Shown one piece after another: positions 10,611-24,064 of a stretch of DNA of 64,000 bases. Made by a program: the position numbers and the translations under genes. This DNA is from Edaphochlamys debaryana. Taxonomy: Eukaryota; Chlorophyta; Chlorophyceae; Chlamydomonadales. The first letter of the stretch is position 1. The number at the start of each line of letters is the position of its first letter. The stretch lies in assembly GCA_016858145.1 (NCBI GenBank), contig JAEHOE010000002.1:3472001-3536000 (forward strand). Direction: 5' to 3'. The notes under the pieces were generated by a model, which was not told the origin of the DNA, searched no databases, and saw only the letters and a program-made list of their open reading frames with translations.

Positions 10611-13600
10611 GCGGCTCTGCCCGTGCCGCTCCGGGCCGGTAGGCTCCTGCCCCTGCCGGCCGGCTGGCGCCGGGCCTTGCAAGCGGGCGCCCCGCCAGCT
10701 TACCGACTGGAAGGCCTGCGTCGGCCGCAAGAAACAAGCGCCCCAGCCGCAACCGTACCACATGGGCCGTTTTAAATGCTGGCTTGGTGGCGCCGGACCC
10801 CTGCAACGGCGGGGGCAAGCCGCGGGCAGACGCAAGGACCTGCTGGATGTACGGCAGGCGATGCCGCAGAGGATCAGCTCGAGCTCGTCAGTTCTCGCTG
10901 GCGGGATACCCCCTTCTGGCGTTCCGGGCAGGCGGCGGGGCGGCCAACCGCCGTCAGGTGCTGCCCGCTTCGAGGCTCAGGCTGGCGGGCTCCGCCTGCT
11001 CCGCCGCTCGGCCTCATGCAACGGCACGCGGCAAACTGGCGGCCAACCGCCGTCACCGGCCGTCTCAGGCTGCACTCCTTGGCCGGCTCCGGAGACCGGC
11101 GTGGAGTTCCCTTGGCGGTCGGGTGCTGCCCTCGTCGGCGGGCTCAGGGGCCCGGCGTGGAGCCCCCTGGCACTGCTGGACCCTGGAGGCAGTGCCGGAT
11201 GTGGAAGCGGCAGGACGCAGGAGGCACGCGGCCGCCACAGCGACAGTATCGGGAACCTCATCGGAACGCCACCGCGGCGTCGCGTCGTCAGCGAGCTCCG
11301 GAGCCCGACCTGGAGTGCCCTGCCGGCAGGACGCTGGGTCCTGGAGGCAGCGCTGGGTGGCGAAACGCTCAGCGCGCAGGAGTCACGCGGGCCAGGGCTC
11401 TCGTGCGTCGCCCCGCCGCAGCGTGCGACAGGGGCAAGGGCAAGTCTTCGCCATGCGCGGGAGGGGGGAGGGGTGCAGGGGGCCGGGGCACAGGGTGGCG
11501 GGGGCCGCTGCGGCGGTGCTCACGACCAGTGTTGGTCGCGGGGCGCAAGCCGGTACGGGAGCTGGCTGTCCCGATTCATGCAGGCGGATCGCAGCGCAGG
11601 AGGAGAGGTGGGGATGAGGCTGCCAGGGGCCCTCAGAGCAAGAGGTTGGGTTGGGGAATGGTTAAGACGGTTAAGACGGGGTCAGCGCAGTGTTTGCATT
11701 GTATGGGTGGTGAGTTGCATTGGGCGAGCCAGGGCGCACCAGGTGCTGTGCTCTCAGTTGCGTGGCTGCGCCTACCGAGCGTGATCGGTTCTCATCCTGA
11801 GTGATCCTCTAGCATGCCAGCCAGGCGTGATATGCGTTGACCGTGCTGAAGCCCAAGTGTGCGAAGCAGTGAGCCGTCTGTCTGCATTGTGTTCTGCGCC
11901 CTCGGTTGTTTCAATGAGGAGCCCCTAGTGGCGTTGAGTTACGCGTTGATCTTGCCATGCGATGCCAAGAAGAACTGGTGTTGTGTATGTCGTCTTGCAT
12001 AGAGCTGTCCATAGACCTGCGTGCATGCACGCGCTCTTTCCTAGGCGCCAAACGCGCGCTTAGTTGCCTGAGGGTGCCGACGCCAAAAGCGCCATTAATT
12101 CGGGGCCCTCTCTCGTAGCTTTAGCAGGCTTTAGCAGAGCGGGTCTCCGTGTCCCGCTTAGCACACCTAGTGACCGGGCTGTGTTATTGACTGCGAGCAG
12201 TGGAGTAAGGACGGCAGGCGGTGATACGACCGACCTAGGGTAGTCTAGGCAGGCAGGGCCCTAGCAGGCAGTCGCTTGACCAAACTCTTGGACCCGGGGT
12301 GTGCGGGCGTGCACGCGTGTTTGTGTACGCGTGTGATGCGCAAGTTCACGAGTTGACGATCACGAACCGACTTTACACCGTTGGCCGTTGGTGGTTGGGA
12401 GTTGGAAGCAGGTTGGAACATAGCTTGCGTGGTTGCCGTTGCCGTGGCTAGGCCCGGTTTCAGCCTTGCAGTGCATGGGGTATGAGGGAGGATCCCTGAC
12501 TGGGCCTCATCAGGCTTTTCGGGGGGGGGGGATGCAGGTGCATGCCACGCCGGCTTCCTTGAAGCAGAGGGGTGTGCGTAAGGCACAGGTTTGCCGTGCG
12601 ACGCTGGGGTTATTGGGGCATACAGGCGAAGGGGCACATGGGATTTTGGTTGTACGAGTGACTGCAGTACGCCGTATTGACAATGGGTACGGTACACGTG
12701 TATGCTCCGTGTGAGTCGAGCAGGGGTAATGCAGGTTGCTTAGGGCTGTAGGGCGGGAAGTCTAAGATAAGCGCGTGTTGCGCATATGCCCCTGGCATGA
12801 CGCTTCTGCGCGTCCGCTCTGTGTAGGGCCGCTGCGGGTGAGCTGCTGGGTGCGGGCCGGGTGCCTGTTTCACACTCACATGTGCACGAGAGGTGTGAAA
12901 GCTCGAATGACAATGGCACAGACGCTTTCAGTACTGAGTACCGCACCTGGATAGGTGGTGCTTGTACGCGCGGCGCTCCGCCTACTAGAGCACGTGGGCC
13001 GGCGAGGCACAGGCACAGGGACAGGCCCCATACCCGCCACAACCAAGCGACCTTTGATACTCCTAACCCCATACCCGCCCGCGTGGGCGTTTGGTGCGGA
13101 GGTCGGGTTGGAGTTGCGATCCCGCGCTTGAGTTGCTTGTGGTGTGCACGGGCAGCAGCGAGGCCCCCAACTCCGCTGATCCAGTCCCCAGTTGAGTGTG
13201 GGGACCTTGAGGCCGCGGCCCCTGGATTTGGGAACTCCGGCTCTGGTCTGGACCGGCTATGAGCAGGGCTCCGGTTGACCGGTACCGGCTGTTCCCGGCG
13301 TGTGTGCACTGTGCAGAGGAGGGGCGACGGGAGTGCCGGACCCCAGAAGGATGCCGACCGATGGGGGGTTCTGTGCTCGCAGGAATGTACGGGGCTGGGA
13401 GGTGGGGGCGCGGGCGCCTGGGTTCGCGAGGCCTTTGTCTTGGCCTGCTGGCGGCAGCGGGCGCGCACTGAATGCAAGCCCCTCCCCGGCGCCCCTTCCC
13501 TCCAATACCACACCCGCGCGGGCTTGATGACTGGGCGCCGAATGTGCGAGGGGCCCCAGCCTCGGGCGGCAGGAGGTGGCCCCCCGGGATTACTATAGAC

Positions 13601-13933
13601 AACGGGGCGAAGTGCCGCGGGGGCGGCAGGAGGGTCGGCCGGGTGCCCGATGACGCCAGGAGGTGACGGGCGATGGTGCCGGGTCGTGTCGAACCCGGCC
13701 CGCACCAAACGTATGGAATCCCAGGCCAGCAATTCACGCTTTACCATATTCTTAGGCTTTAGCAACGCCACAATAGCAGAGCTGTAAGATCCCTTGTCCT
13801 AATACCAAGTTTCAAGGCCTCGCAAACCCATTTTCCCAGCTTGTGAGCTGTGCGCGATGCCATCGCTCCCCCCAGCCGAAACTAACAGTCTGTGTGAAGG
13901 CCGGCGAGAAAGGGACGAGGAATAAGCAGCACC
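10611..13933. other. Intergenic region, 3.3 kb
   Basis: Long open frames exist on both strands here (for example about 410 codons on + ending 11784 and about 340 codons on - from 13771), but they show no recognisable domain, lack convincing starts and look like GC-driven open frames. The left part should be the CAP gene 3'UTR and the right part the promoter of the ankyrin-RING gene. I recognise nothing else. Confidence 0.55.
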
Positions 13934-16900
13934 ATGGCCGGGGCGGTGCGTGCAGCCCCAGCCCCAGCCGAGCGTCCACGCTCGCGTGGAGTCGGTTGCT
14001 GCCTGTCCTGCATTGCGGGACGGTCGCCATTCTTCTTCGCGGTGGAAGAAGGTGGGGTGCAATGCGCGTCGACGCGACAGCGGGGGCCGCGTGAAGCGTT
14101 ACCGCTGCCCCGTATCTGCTGCAGGAGACGTAGATGAGGTCGCACGCTACCTTAAGGAGGACCCAAACTGGCTGAAGCAGCTGGACAAGCGCGGGCGAAA
14201 GACACCATTCCATCTCGCCGCGGAGCTGGGCAGACTAGAGGTGGATTGGCGAGGTATTCAGCGTACTGGACCTGTACGCGTGTGGGCTGCTAGCGAGGCT
14301 CGCGAGGCCCGTTCGGCACGCCCAGCTCGGGTCCATAGCCCCTCCCTCCCTGGCCTCGCCCAACCAGCTCCGGGCAAGCTCAGGGCCGAATGCCACAGCC
14401 TGGGCTCGTGGTTCATACTGAGGGGGAGCGAAACCCTTAGGGCTGGGGTCAGGGCGCCTCCCTCGGCCCCGGACATGACTTGAGGTGGACAAGGGCAGGG
14501 GTTGCGGTCCCCTTCCCATCCCTCCCAGCCGACCCTCCCTCCCCATCACCCCTCCCCCCCCTCCCCCTACCTCACCCTACGCCCCCCCCCCCAGGTGCTC
14601 AAGGCGCTGATTGCGTGTGCGCGCCAGGACCCCGTCCCCCACGCCCCCGCCCGGGGCCCCGGCGGGCTCAGCCTGGTGGCCTCCCTGTCGGCCTCCCTGG
14701 GGCGCAGCGCCTCCCCCGATGAGGTCGGGGCGGGGGTGGGGGGTGTGATTGGGGGTGTTTGAATGGGGGGGATGGGGTGGGGGTGGGGGTGGGGGTGGGA
14801 GAGCAGGGGTAGTCTGCTGTTGTATGAGGATTAGGAATGGGGATAGGGATAGGGATGATGGCGCAGCTCTTCCCCCAATGTGGTGGGGGCCGGGGACGGA
14901 AGCGGTATGGGGCAACGGGGGGCAGACCTCTCTTGTTCGGAGGGGTAGGGATAGGGATGGGGATTGGAATGGGGATGGTCCGAAGAGCGCCAGCCTTTGG
15001 AGCCAGTCCCTTTCCCAGCATTGGAACAAACGAGTAAGGTTTGCCCGTGTCGCGGGATTTGTGTGAGCAGGGAGGCCCCCCTGCACCCCCCCCCGCATCA
15101 GCAACCCCTCCCCCCTCCCTCTGGGCCCCCCCAATCCCCCTCCCCCTCCCTCAGCGGGTGGCTGACCTGCTCAACGCCCGCAGCGGCCGCGGCTACACGC
15201 CCCTGGCCCTGGCCGCCATGCACGACCGTACGGATGTGGTGGCGTACCTGGTGGATCAGGGTGCGTGGGTGGGGGGGCAAGGACCTGACAGGGGGGGGAC
15301 AGGGGGAGGGGGACAGGGGGGAGGGGGACAGGGGGGAGGGGGACTGGGGGGAGGGGGACTGGGGGGAGGGGGACTGGGGGGAGGGCGGAGGCACGGCCGC
15401 ACCGAGGTGGTGGCGTACGTGGTGGAGCAGGGGAGGCAAGGGGGGGCGGAGGGTGCTACCTGACAGGTTCTCGACCCCCCCTCCCCAAACAGGCGCGGAT
15501 CCCTGGATGGGGGACTATGAGGGGCGCAACGCCGCACACCATGCGGCCCGAGTGGGGGCCCTGAAGGGGCTGCAGGTGGGGAGCGCGGGGGGGGGGGGGT
15601 AAACGGGGAGGGGGAAAGGGCCGACCTCGTGCCCCAGCATGTGGTGTCGTGGAGGCTTGGGAGCTGGAAGGAGGCAGGACGCAAGGAGAGAGTCTTGCAG
15701 GACAGGGGCACAGACGCGTTCCCACGTGTGCATCGGTCGACCCTTCATCCCCCCCTCCATTGGTTGTCCCCCCCCCAGTCCGTTCTGGAGAGGCCCAAGC
15801 CCTACAGCCGCCGCGCGGCCTCCACCAACACCCCCAACACCAGGTGGGAGGCCGGGTCCAGCCCAGGCCCAGCCCGGGTCCAGAGGGGTCCAGGCCAAGA
15901 CCGGGGGGGATGAGTCAAACAGCACCACTAATGCACTCCCCCCCCCACGCCCCTCTCCCCCTCTCCCCTGCACCCCAGGTACGTGGACTCGGCTGACTCG
16001 TTCGGCTTCACGCCCCTGCACTACGCCACGTGGAACAACCACCGGGCGGCCATGTCATTACTCATCAACTTCGACGCAAACATGATCGCGCGGTCAACGG
16101 TAAGTCAACGCCGCCAGCTTCTGCCCGTCGCTCTACCTTCCCTCTGTCGTCGTTGCTTTCACGCTTCCCGTGCACGCTGCGACCTTTCCGTGCGCATCTC
16201 TTGAATTGAACCTCCCTTGCTCTTGCACCTGCCGTACTTTTGCCGTACGCTTGCCGTACACAGCTGCTTCACACCGAGTACTACAACCTGCCGGCGGGCG
16301 CCACGGCGCTCCACATCGCCTGCCTGCTGGGGGACCTGGAGCGCGTCAAGCTGCTGCTGAGGGCTTACGTAAGGAGAACGGTTGGCGGTTGGGGCTTACT
16401 AAGGCCTTGTTAAGGGGGCAGGGGGCTTATCAAGACGGCTGTTTGAGGGGACACCTCGTTGCACCCGCACGGCCCGCCTTTCCTTGCCTCCACCCCTCCG
16501 CTGCCCCCTCCCGCCCCCCTGGGGTTCGCTGGCTGCCGCTCCCGCTCTCCCTTCGCTCCCTTTCTGCCAGCACCCTCCGTCCAACGATCAACCCCCCCTC
16601 TCCTCCTAGCAGCTTCAAACACCCCCTCCGCCCCCCCCCCCCTCCGCAGTACGAGACCGCCGCCGACCTGCTCCCCTCCCAGACCGCCCTGCTGGGCACC
16701 CAGGAGCGGCGGCGGCGGCAGCGCTCGCACCCCGACCCCCGCCTCATCCTCACGCGCACGCAGCGCCTGCCCTTCCACGTGGCGGCCAGGCAAGCGGGGA
16801 GTCAAGAGGGGGAGGGGGAAGGGGAAGGGGGAGGGGGAGGGGAAGGGGGAGGGGGGAGGGGAAGGGGGAGGGGGGGGGGGCAAGGGGGGGAGAGGGGGAG

Positions 16901-19900
16901 GTACTGGGGCTAGGGGCCGGACACAACCGCTACCGCCAGTGGGTCCAACCTGCCCTCCCCCCATCCCTCTCCCCCCTCTCCCCCCCCCTGTCAGGTGCGG
17001 ACACAGGCACCTCCTGGAGTGGCTGGACCCCTCAGTCCCCCTCATGTTCCTCTTTGGGGGGGAGGACGAGGCGGGACCGGCCGGCGGCACGGAGGGCCAC
17101 CAGCAGCTGGTGGGGGTGTCCAGGTGGGGAACGGGGAGTGAAGGGGGGGGGGTAAACGTGTGTGTTTCGTGACGCGTGGGTAAGAGGCGCAGAGGGCCAC
17201 CAGCAGCTCGTTGGGGTGTCCAGGTGGGTAGCCGGGGAAAGGGGCGGGAAGCGGGGGGAAAAGGCTCTTGTCTTGATGGGCTTTCTCCGCCCGCCTGATG
17301 CGGCTCTCTCAACCTCTCAAAGCTCCGTCCCTTACTTTCCGTACTCGTACGGCGATGTACGGCAGGCTGACCGTGATCGCGGCTCGCGCGCTGCACCAGT
17401 CCCTCCTGTCCTCCCTGGAGGGGGCGGCGGAGGACATCAAGCGACACGTGGCGGCGGCGGCGCAGCGGCGGGACGAGCGGGAGCGGCGGCGGGAGCTGCG
17501 GGCGGCGGCCAAGGCGGCGGCGGCGGCAGCGGCGGCGCTCAAGCAGGGCAAGGTGGGGCCCGGGAGTAGGGCCCGAGGCGGACCCCGGTGGGCCTGGTGC
17601 GCGCTCCTGTCGGGCCCGGGCCCAAGTCTTCGTCGAGGGGACGGGCCCTGGGGCCCGGGGCGGGCCTGTTGGGCCCGAGTCAAGGCCTTCCCTAGCGGCC
17701 TGCTGCTGCACGTGAAACCCTGTTGCCCGAGCAATCACCTGTCCTTCTCGAGCCTCTCACCTGAGCCTCTCACCTGACATTTCACCTGTCATTCCCTCCC
17801 TGCCCCAACGCCCGCCCGTTTACATGTCCCGCAGGAGCCTCCGCCCGAGGGATTCAGCAGCACTCTCCGCCGCTACCTGGGCCGCAAAGGCAAGGGCGGC
17901 GGCGGCAGCGGCGGCGGCGACGGAACCAACAGCCGTACAGCCTCGGGCGCGCCCCGCTCGCCCGGGCGACGGCGGCGGAAAGGCCCCTTCGGCAGGTTCA
18001 ACGCGTCGCCGACGGCGGCGGGAGCGGCGGCTCCTGCAGCCGCCGCCAGCCCTGCCGCCGTCGCCGCCGCCGCTGGTGACGGCGGCGGATCGTCGTCAAG
18101 CTCTGACTCGGAGCCGCCGTCGCCGGCGGCCAGCCGCCGAATGATGACGTCACCAGCAACCGTCGCTGCCGCCACCGCCGCAGCCGCCGCCAGTGCTGGC
18201 GGCGGTGGCGGTGGCGGCGGCGGCGCCGTGCACCGCTCTATGCAGGCGGAGCGGAGCACCGCCGCTGCCGCCGCCGCCGCGGCGGCGGCGGAGGCGGACG
18301 AGGAGGAGGTTCTCGACGCGGCGGCGGCGGCGGCGGGCGGGTCCCCCGGCCTGACTCGTACCATGCTCCGACGGCTTTACAGAGTGGCACTGGGGCGGAG
18401 GTCGGGGGTGGGCGCGTCCAGTCGGACTCACGCAGCCTTGCTTGCGAGGCTGTACCGGGCCGGCATCACGATCCCGTCGGGTCCCGACGACTCCGTCGCA
18501 ACGTTCGAGTGAGATCCGGATCCGGGTCGTACGGCTGTGATCGGGGTGCCCGGGATGCACGGTACGGGGGCACGTATGTGTACGGCCAATGGAGGTCGTG
18601 TGGGTGCACGCGCCATCGGCCCCGTTTATACCCTCTTGCCCTTGTGCCCCCCTCCCCGCAGCCCCTCACGCCACGTCCCAGACTACCGCCTCCCCACCCG
18701 CATCGTCCTCGAATCCACCCCCTCCCAGCGGCCGTCCCTTTGCGGGCTGGGCCACCCCGGCCCAGCGCTAACTGGCGGCGGCGGCGGCGGCGGCGGGCCG
18801 CTGAGCCTGGCGAGCCCGGGCACGGGTCAGGGGCTGACGCAAACACAGGTGCTGAGGTTTGAGCTGGGGCCGGCCGGGCGGATGTCGCTGACGGGCCTGC
18901 CCTTGGCGGCAGTCGACGGAGGCCCGGCGGCGGCGGCGGCGGCGGCAGCAGCAGCGGCGGCGGCGGACCTGGCGGCGGCGGCGGCAGACCTGGCGGCGGC
19001 GGTGCCTCTGCCTCTGCCGTCGTCGCGGCCCGCGACGGCCGCGGGTGACGGCGTCGAGGCAGCGGCGGCGGTTGCAGACGCCGCCGCCATCACCACGACC
19101 GCTGCCGCCGCCGCCGCTGGCGACGGTCAACGGTCAACGTTCTTGCTGACTCAGCTCCTGGGTCGGGCGGACAGCGAGGCAAGCTCGACGGGTCACCGCG
19201 CTGACGGGGAACACGCCGCCGCTGGCGCTGACGGCGGCGGCGGCGACGCGGCATCGGCAGCGGCGTCGTTGGACCCGCCGTCGACGCACGGCGGCGCTGT
19301 CGGGCAGTCAAGGCTACGCCAGGGCTCCACCGCCGCCAACCCACAGCCCCAACCGCCAACCGACGCCAAACCGGCTGCATCCGAACCGGCATCGGCGGCG
19401 GCAGCACTCGGCGGCGGCGGCACTGGCAGCCTGCCGCGCCTGGAAGACGAACCGTCGTCCGCCGCCGTCGGCGGCGCCGACCTGTGCGCCGACGGCGACG
19501 CCGCCGCCCAGCCGTCGGGCGTGAGGCGCGTGGGTGCGGGCGCCAAGCAGTTGCTTCAGAACCTGAAAGCGTCGCTGCGGAGGGCGGGGGCGCAGCACCG
19601 GAGCGAGGTACGCTGGGGCTACTTCCGAGGCAGTAGAGGGGCTGTTGAGAAGGGGCAGGGGGGGACGGTTGGAATAAGTCTCGGGGCCGGTGAGGGCGCC
19701 GCTGCGTAGGGCGGGGGCGCAGCACCTGGACGAGGGTAGGGGCGAGGGCGGGCTGCAGGGACTGACTAGTTTCAGCGGGGGTTTCACCGTGGGAGAGGGC
19801 AGCGGCGGTCCGGCGGTCCGGGCAGGGCTGGTCGCAGAGAGCAGTCAATCTGACAGCATTTGGCGAGGATGCGCTGACGTCGACACGGGTTCTTGCCGCA

Positions 19901-21903
19901 AGTTGGAACTCGTCCTGGGGTGCGGGTCCGTGGGATCAGAGCGGATTGGGCGTGCGCGCGCTGCCGTCGACGCGGGTCCTGTACCCTGTCCTCTGAGGGC
20001 AGGGCCCAGCATTGCCCTCCACCCACCCGCCCCCGCGGCTCGTGCGGGATGCGCGCCTCCTATCCCCTATGCCCGGAAGGCCCAGCCTAGGCCCAGCGCT
20101 TGCCTCTCCACTTTCTTTTTTTCCCTTTCTTTTGCCCCATTCCTGACGATGCCTCGCTCCCTCCTCCCCTCCCCTCCCCTCCCCTCCCCATTCCTGCCTC
20201 TCCCGGTTCCTTCCCCATCCTGCAGGTCACCCTGCTGCCCACAATCACCCTCACACAGCACTACCCTCCAACTTCCTTACCCTTAAATTAGCCCTATAAA
20301 GCCTGTCCCGTCCCTTCTCCCTTTCTGCCCCTCCCCTGCAGGTCATCCCGCTCCCCCCGGTTACACCCGACAGCACCACAGTGGCACCCCACCCATCCCA
20401 CCTACGCCTCAAACCCTCCCGCCCCGCCGCCGCCGCCGTACTGGCCTCCGTCATCACAACCGCCTCAATCGACGCTGGCGGCGCCGCCAGCGCCCCCGAC
20501 ACGCCGACGCTGCCGGGCCAGGCGCCGGCGTCCCCCAGATCGCCGGCCGTACGGCACCGTACCGCAGGCCGTACGGGGTTACGGTTATCGGCGATGGCGC
20601 GGCACCACACGCGCGTCGCGCCGCTGGGCCTGGGCCGTCACTCCGTTAGTCATTCGGTTGGTTCGGTTGACAGCGGCGGCGGCAGCGGCCTGACGGAGGC
20701 GGACGGGCTGGCGGCGGCGGAGGCGGTGCCGCTGGGGCGGCGGAGCCGCGGCGGCGGCGGCGCGCCGCTGACCCGCCGCTCGCTCCTGGCGGCGGCGCGG
20801 CGGATGTCCGCCAGTGGCCCGAGCCCGGGCCGCCGCCACCGGCTGCACAACCGCTCCTCCGCCGCCGACGGCGACAGCGAGGAAGACGAGTCGTCGCCCG
20901 AGTGCGGCGACGGCGACGACCCGGCGGGCGCGCCCGGCGGTGCCGATGACTCATTCGTGTCCGGCGCGGCGTCGGCTCGCGGCGGCTTGGGGGATACCGT
21001 CAATACGGTGGCCTCCGGTGCGGCCGACGGCGAGGAGGACTGCTGCCCTGTCTGTCTGGAGGACGAGCCCAACCTGCTGGTGAGTGCAGATGGGACTGAT
21101 GGGATTGAGATCGAGATCGTGCACGCCTTTTGTTCTTGGATCTGGGTTGTGGGATCTGGATAGATGGGATGATGCAGGTCATCACCTCCGTAAGGTCCCC
21201 AGTGCTATGCGGTGCGCTGCCACGGGGGCCAAAACACACACGCTTCCCCCCCTGCCTTACCCCGTCGTCCCCTCACCACCAACACCACAGATCCAGGCCT
21301 GCGGCCACCCCATCTGCATGGACTGCGCCCGCGACCTCACCCGCCGCCACCGCCTGACGCCAGGTGCGGGCCCAGCGCTTGCAGCCGACAACGCCCCGAC
21401 AACGCCTTGACTGTCGCCTCTGCTGCTCTACCCTTGAGCCCGTACTTCTCTGCCCTTACGCCGTGTCCCCTGGTGTAGCGCCAGGCTGGGCCCCTTTGAC
21501 CCTTCCCACCACCAGCGCTGTCATGAAAGTCATTGCTCCGGCTCGAGCTCCTGACGCTTTGTGCTGTGCTGACCCCTCCTCTCTACCCCCACCGCCGCCC
21601 CCGCCCCTCCCGCCCGCAGCGCTGTGCCCCTACTGCCGCGGCATCATCGCCCGCTTCCGAGCGCGCTGCACCGTGGAGGCGGAGAAGGCATCGCTGCGGG
21701 CAAGGGCCGCCGCAGCCGCACCCACACTTGCAGCCGCACTGGCGCCCGCACAGACGCAGGCACCGGCAGAGGCGCAGGCAGGGGTGCAGGCGCGGCAGGG
21801 GCAGGGTCCGGGGCAGGGGCTGGGGATGGATGCGGGTACGGCACGTGCCAGCGTGGCGGCGGTCGCCACGTCATCCGTGGCGGCGTCGGTTGCCGAGCTG
21901 TGA
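13934..21903 (+). CDS. Ankyrin-repeat RING-finger protein, probable E3 ubiquitin ligase
   Basis: Predicted 1337-aa cytosolic or nuclear ubiquitin ligase in which ankyrin repeats would bind substrate and the RING recruits an E2. Exons: 13934-14051, 14125-14240, 14595-14723, 15155-15260, 15493-15575, 15779-15843, 15979-16099, 16264-16368, 16650-16789, 16995-17123, 17366-17552, 17835-18508, 18662-19607, 20342-21079, 21291-21363, 21620-21903. Ankyrin signatures: EEGDVDEVARYLKEDP, GRKTPFHLAAELGRLE, GYTPLALAAMHDRTDVVAYL, GFTPLHYATWNNH, GATALHIACLLGDLERVKLL, and LPFHVAARCGHRHLLEWL. A charged stretch (QRRDERERRRELR) follows, then about 750 residues rich in Ala, Gly and Ser. A C3HC4 RING closes it: CPVC, 11 residues, CGHPIC, MDC, 14 residues, CPYC. 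The start ATG (context ACCATGG) gives FFFAVEEGDVDEV across intron 1, a normal ankyrin entry. The intron after 16789 has a GC donor. Confidence 0.88.
15290..15386 (+). repeat. Purine-rich minisatellite in ankyrin-RING intron 4
   Basis: About six copies of a 15-16 bp unit (GGGGGGAGGGGGACT/A), followed by an echo of the preceding exon end at about 15400-15432. Confidence 0.8.
16806..16908 (+). repeat. Polypurine tract at the 5' side of ankyrin-RING intron 9
   Basis: About 100 bp of almost pure G/A on the coding strand, directly after the GC donor of exon 9. Such tracts can form G-quadruplex or triplex structure; no function is shown here. Confidence 0.7.
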
Positions 21904-23736
21904 CGTGGCGTGGCGGGCTGAGTGAGCGGGGGCCTGCATGGGGCCTGGGCCTGGACCCTGGGCGGGAGCTCTGGGCCTGAGCTGGGCTGCCAGGGGCCCG
22001 ACGCTGTCCGCAAGAGAGCGGGGGGCTGCGTGGTATGCGCAGCGGCTTGGGATGATGGTTCGAAGTTGAGGGGAAAGAGGGCGAAGGATGAGAGGATGGT
22101 AGGATGGGGACCCGGAGCCAACGAGGCGCACAGGCGGAGGGAAGGGACGTGGGGAAGGGCCTGCCGAGGCGTCTTGGATGGGGTGATATTGGGATCTCAA
22201 AAACGCAGAGGACTGGCCCAATGGGCACCGACTATGCGGCATGCGGCAGGGGCATATGCAGGCGGATTCCAAGCGCGTTCGTTCGACACGCAAAGACGCA
22301 TGGAGCATATGCAGTTGGGCAGAGTGAAGGACAGGAACGTTTCAAGCATCCGGTGATCCGGTGCTGTTGGTTGAGACCGTACGGACTCTGTAGACGGGTT
22401 TGTTGTGCTTACTAATGTGCCGTGCATGGTTCCGCGTGCCAGGCGTGGGGTTTCTGTGCTCGCAGGGGCCGTGCAGCGTAGTCCGGACGATGACGCAGGG
22501 GGATGCAGCTGAGCGCGCTGTCGCAACGCGAGGCGTGGGGCGAGGCACGGGCCCCTGCGGCACGGGGCATGGGGTCTCAAGTGCACATGTTTATTCGTAC
22601 AAACCGTTGCGTTGATCCAACGCATTTGAGGTGGCAGAACTGCACCATTGTGGCCCCGGCTGGGGTATGCGGTTGGGCGTGACATTCCGCATTCCGAGTC
22701 AAGAGGCATTCATGGGTCTCCTGCTCGCCGGGTGAGGTCGAGCTTTGTATTGCTATAGCCATAGATTAGCTAGATTCGTGATTCGTTGCCGCAAGGTGTT
22801 GGGTCAAGGCACGGCGTGGGTTCGTGGACTCCGGGTGGACGGCGTGTGGGTGGCCGGTGCTGAGAAAGGGCACTGGGCTGAGGGCGGCCGCCGGCGCCGT
22901 ATCTGGCGGCAGGACACTGACAGGACATGACAGCACACGACGCCTGGGGGATAACGTCGGAAGGATAGCTTTTGACGCTGGCGAGACGAGCGAGGGGTTG
23001 GCAGGATTAGGGCAAGGCAGGCCGCGAGGTGGAGGAGACAAGTGGTGGGGCGATGCGTGCGCCTCGGCTGAGAGGCAGTCCGGCAAGTCCATGGGCCAGT
23101 GCTGTGGTCAGTGGTCTAGCTGCATGTCGCTGATGTGGGCACACTCCGCAGAGGCAGTCGGCAAGTACAGGCATGTAACTTGCGAAGCGCGAGCGGCGCC
23201 GGCGACGGTCCGAGGCGGCGGCGGCGCAAGCACGCAGCTCCAACTTTGGAGCTGTGCTCTGGCGCCCGCTGCTCTGGAGCACCAGGTGCGTGTGTGCACA
23301 CAGGGTGGGCGTAGCAGCTTTGTCTTCCTGTGTGCGGCAGGCGCGGCAGCGAAGCGAGCAGCGATGTAGCGAAGGCTCGCGAAGCGCGCCGCGAGGCTTT
23401 GACCCTTGGGGCGGCGCGTCGACGTGGCTCGCGCGTCCGACCTGGCGTTCCCGCGCTTCCCGCCCTTCCCTCGGGCCCAAACTTCGACAAGCGCTTCCGA
23501 GCCATGGACGTATAGCGATACAGCTCACGGCGGCACCCAAACGGCAGCAGCTACCCAAACGCTGGACGCGGGACCTGCCCAACGTTAGACCCTGGGGCTA
23601 CCGCGCCAGAACCCGACCCACCCCGCGCTACGCGGACCCGGCGGCCACCCGCTTTCTGCGCTCTCGCCGCTGCTGCAGCAACTATTTCGTGCTAGCTATA
23701 GTACCTTTGTGAGCCCCGGCGACGCGCGGAGCGCGC
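21904..23736. other. Intergenic region between ankyrin-RING and zinc-finger genes
   Basis: No gene supported. It should hold the 3'UTR of the ligase and the promoter/5'UTR of the zinc-finger gene. A short perfect inverted repeat lies at about 22605-22622 (TGCGTTGATCCAACGCA). A TGTAA is present at 23176. Confidence 0.5.
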
Positions 23737-24026
23737 ATGCAGCCGCAGCCCGCGGGCCGGGCCCCGCTCCCGCCGCGGGCGCCCGAGCCCGAGCCTGAGC
23801 GCAGCCCGCTCGCCGGGGGCCCAGCGTCCAGCAGCGACCGCGGCCGCGCCTGGACCCCGCTCCAACCCGCAGCTGCAGCTTCCTCGCAGCACCACGAATA
23901 CCCGCCGCAACACCACTACCCGCCGCAATACCATCCTCAACAATATCAGCACCAATACCGCCCCCAACAACACCAGCCTCAGCTAGAGCTAGCGCTAGTC
24001 GTCGATCAACAAGAGCAGCTAGAGCA

Positions 24027-24064
<38 letters not shown>

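Noticed and set aside
10546..11784. Plus-strand open frame of about 410 codons after the CAP gene
   Set aside because: It overlaps the end of a real exon, has no domain, and the other two plus frames are also open for long stretches, as expected from high GC.
12740..13771. Minus-strand open frame of about 340 codons
   Set aside because: No recognisable motif, no splice or start context, and composition like intergenic DNA.
22605..22622. Inverted repeat as an RNA gene or terminator
   Set aside because: The stem is only about 7 bp, with no conserved context or companion signals.
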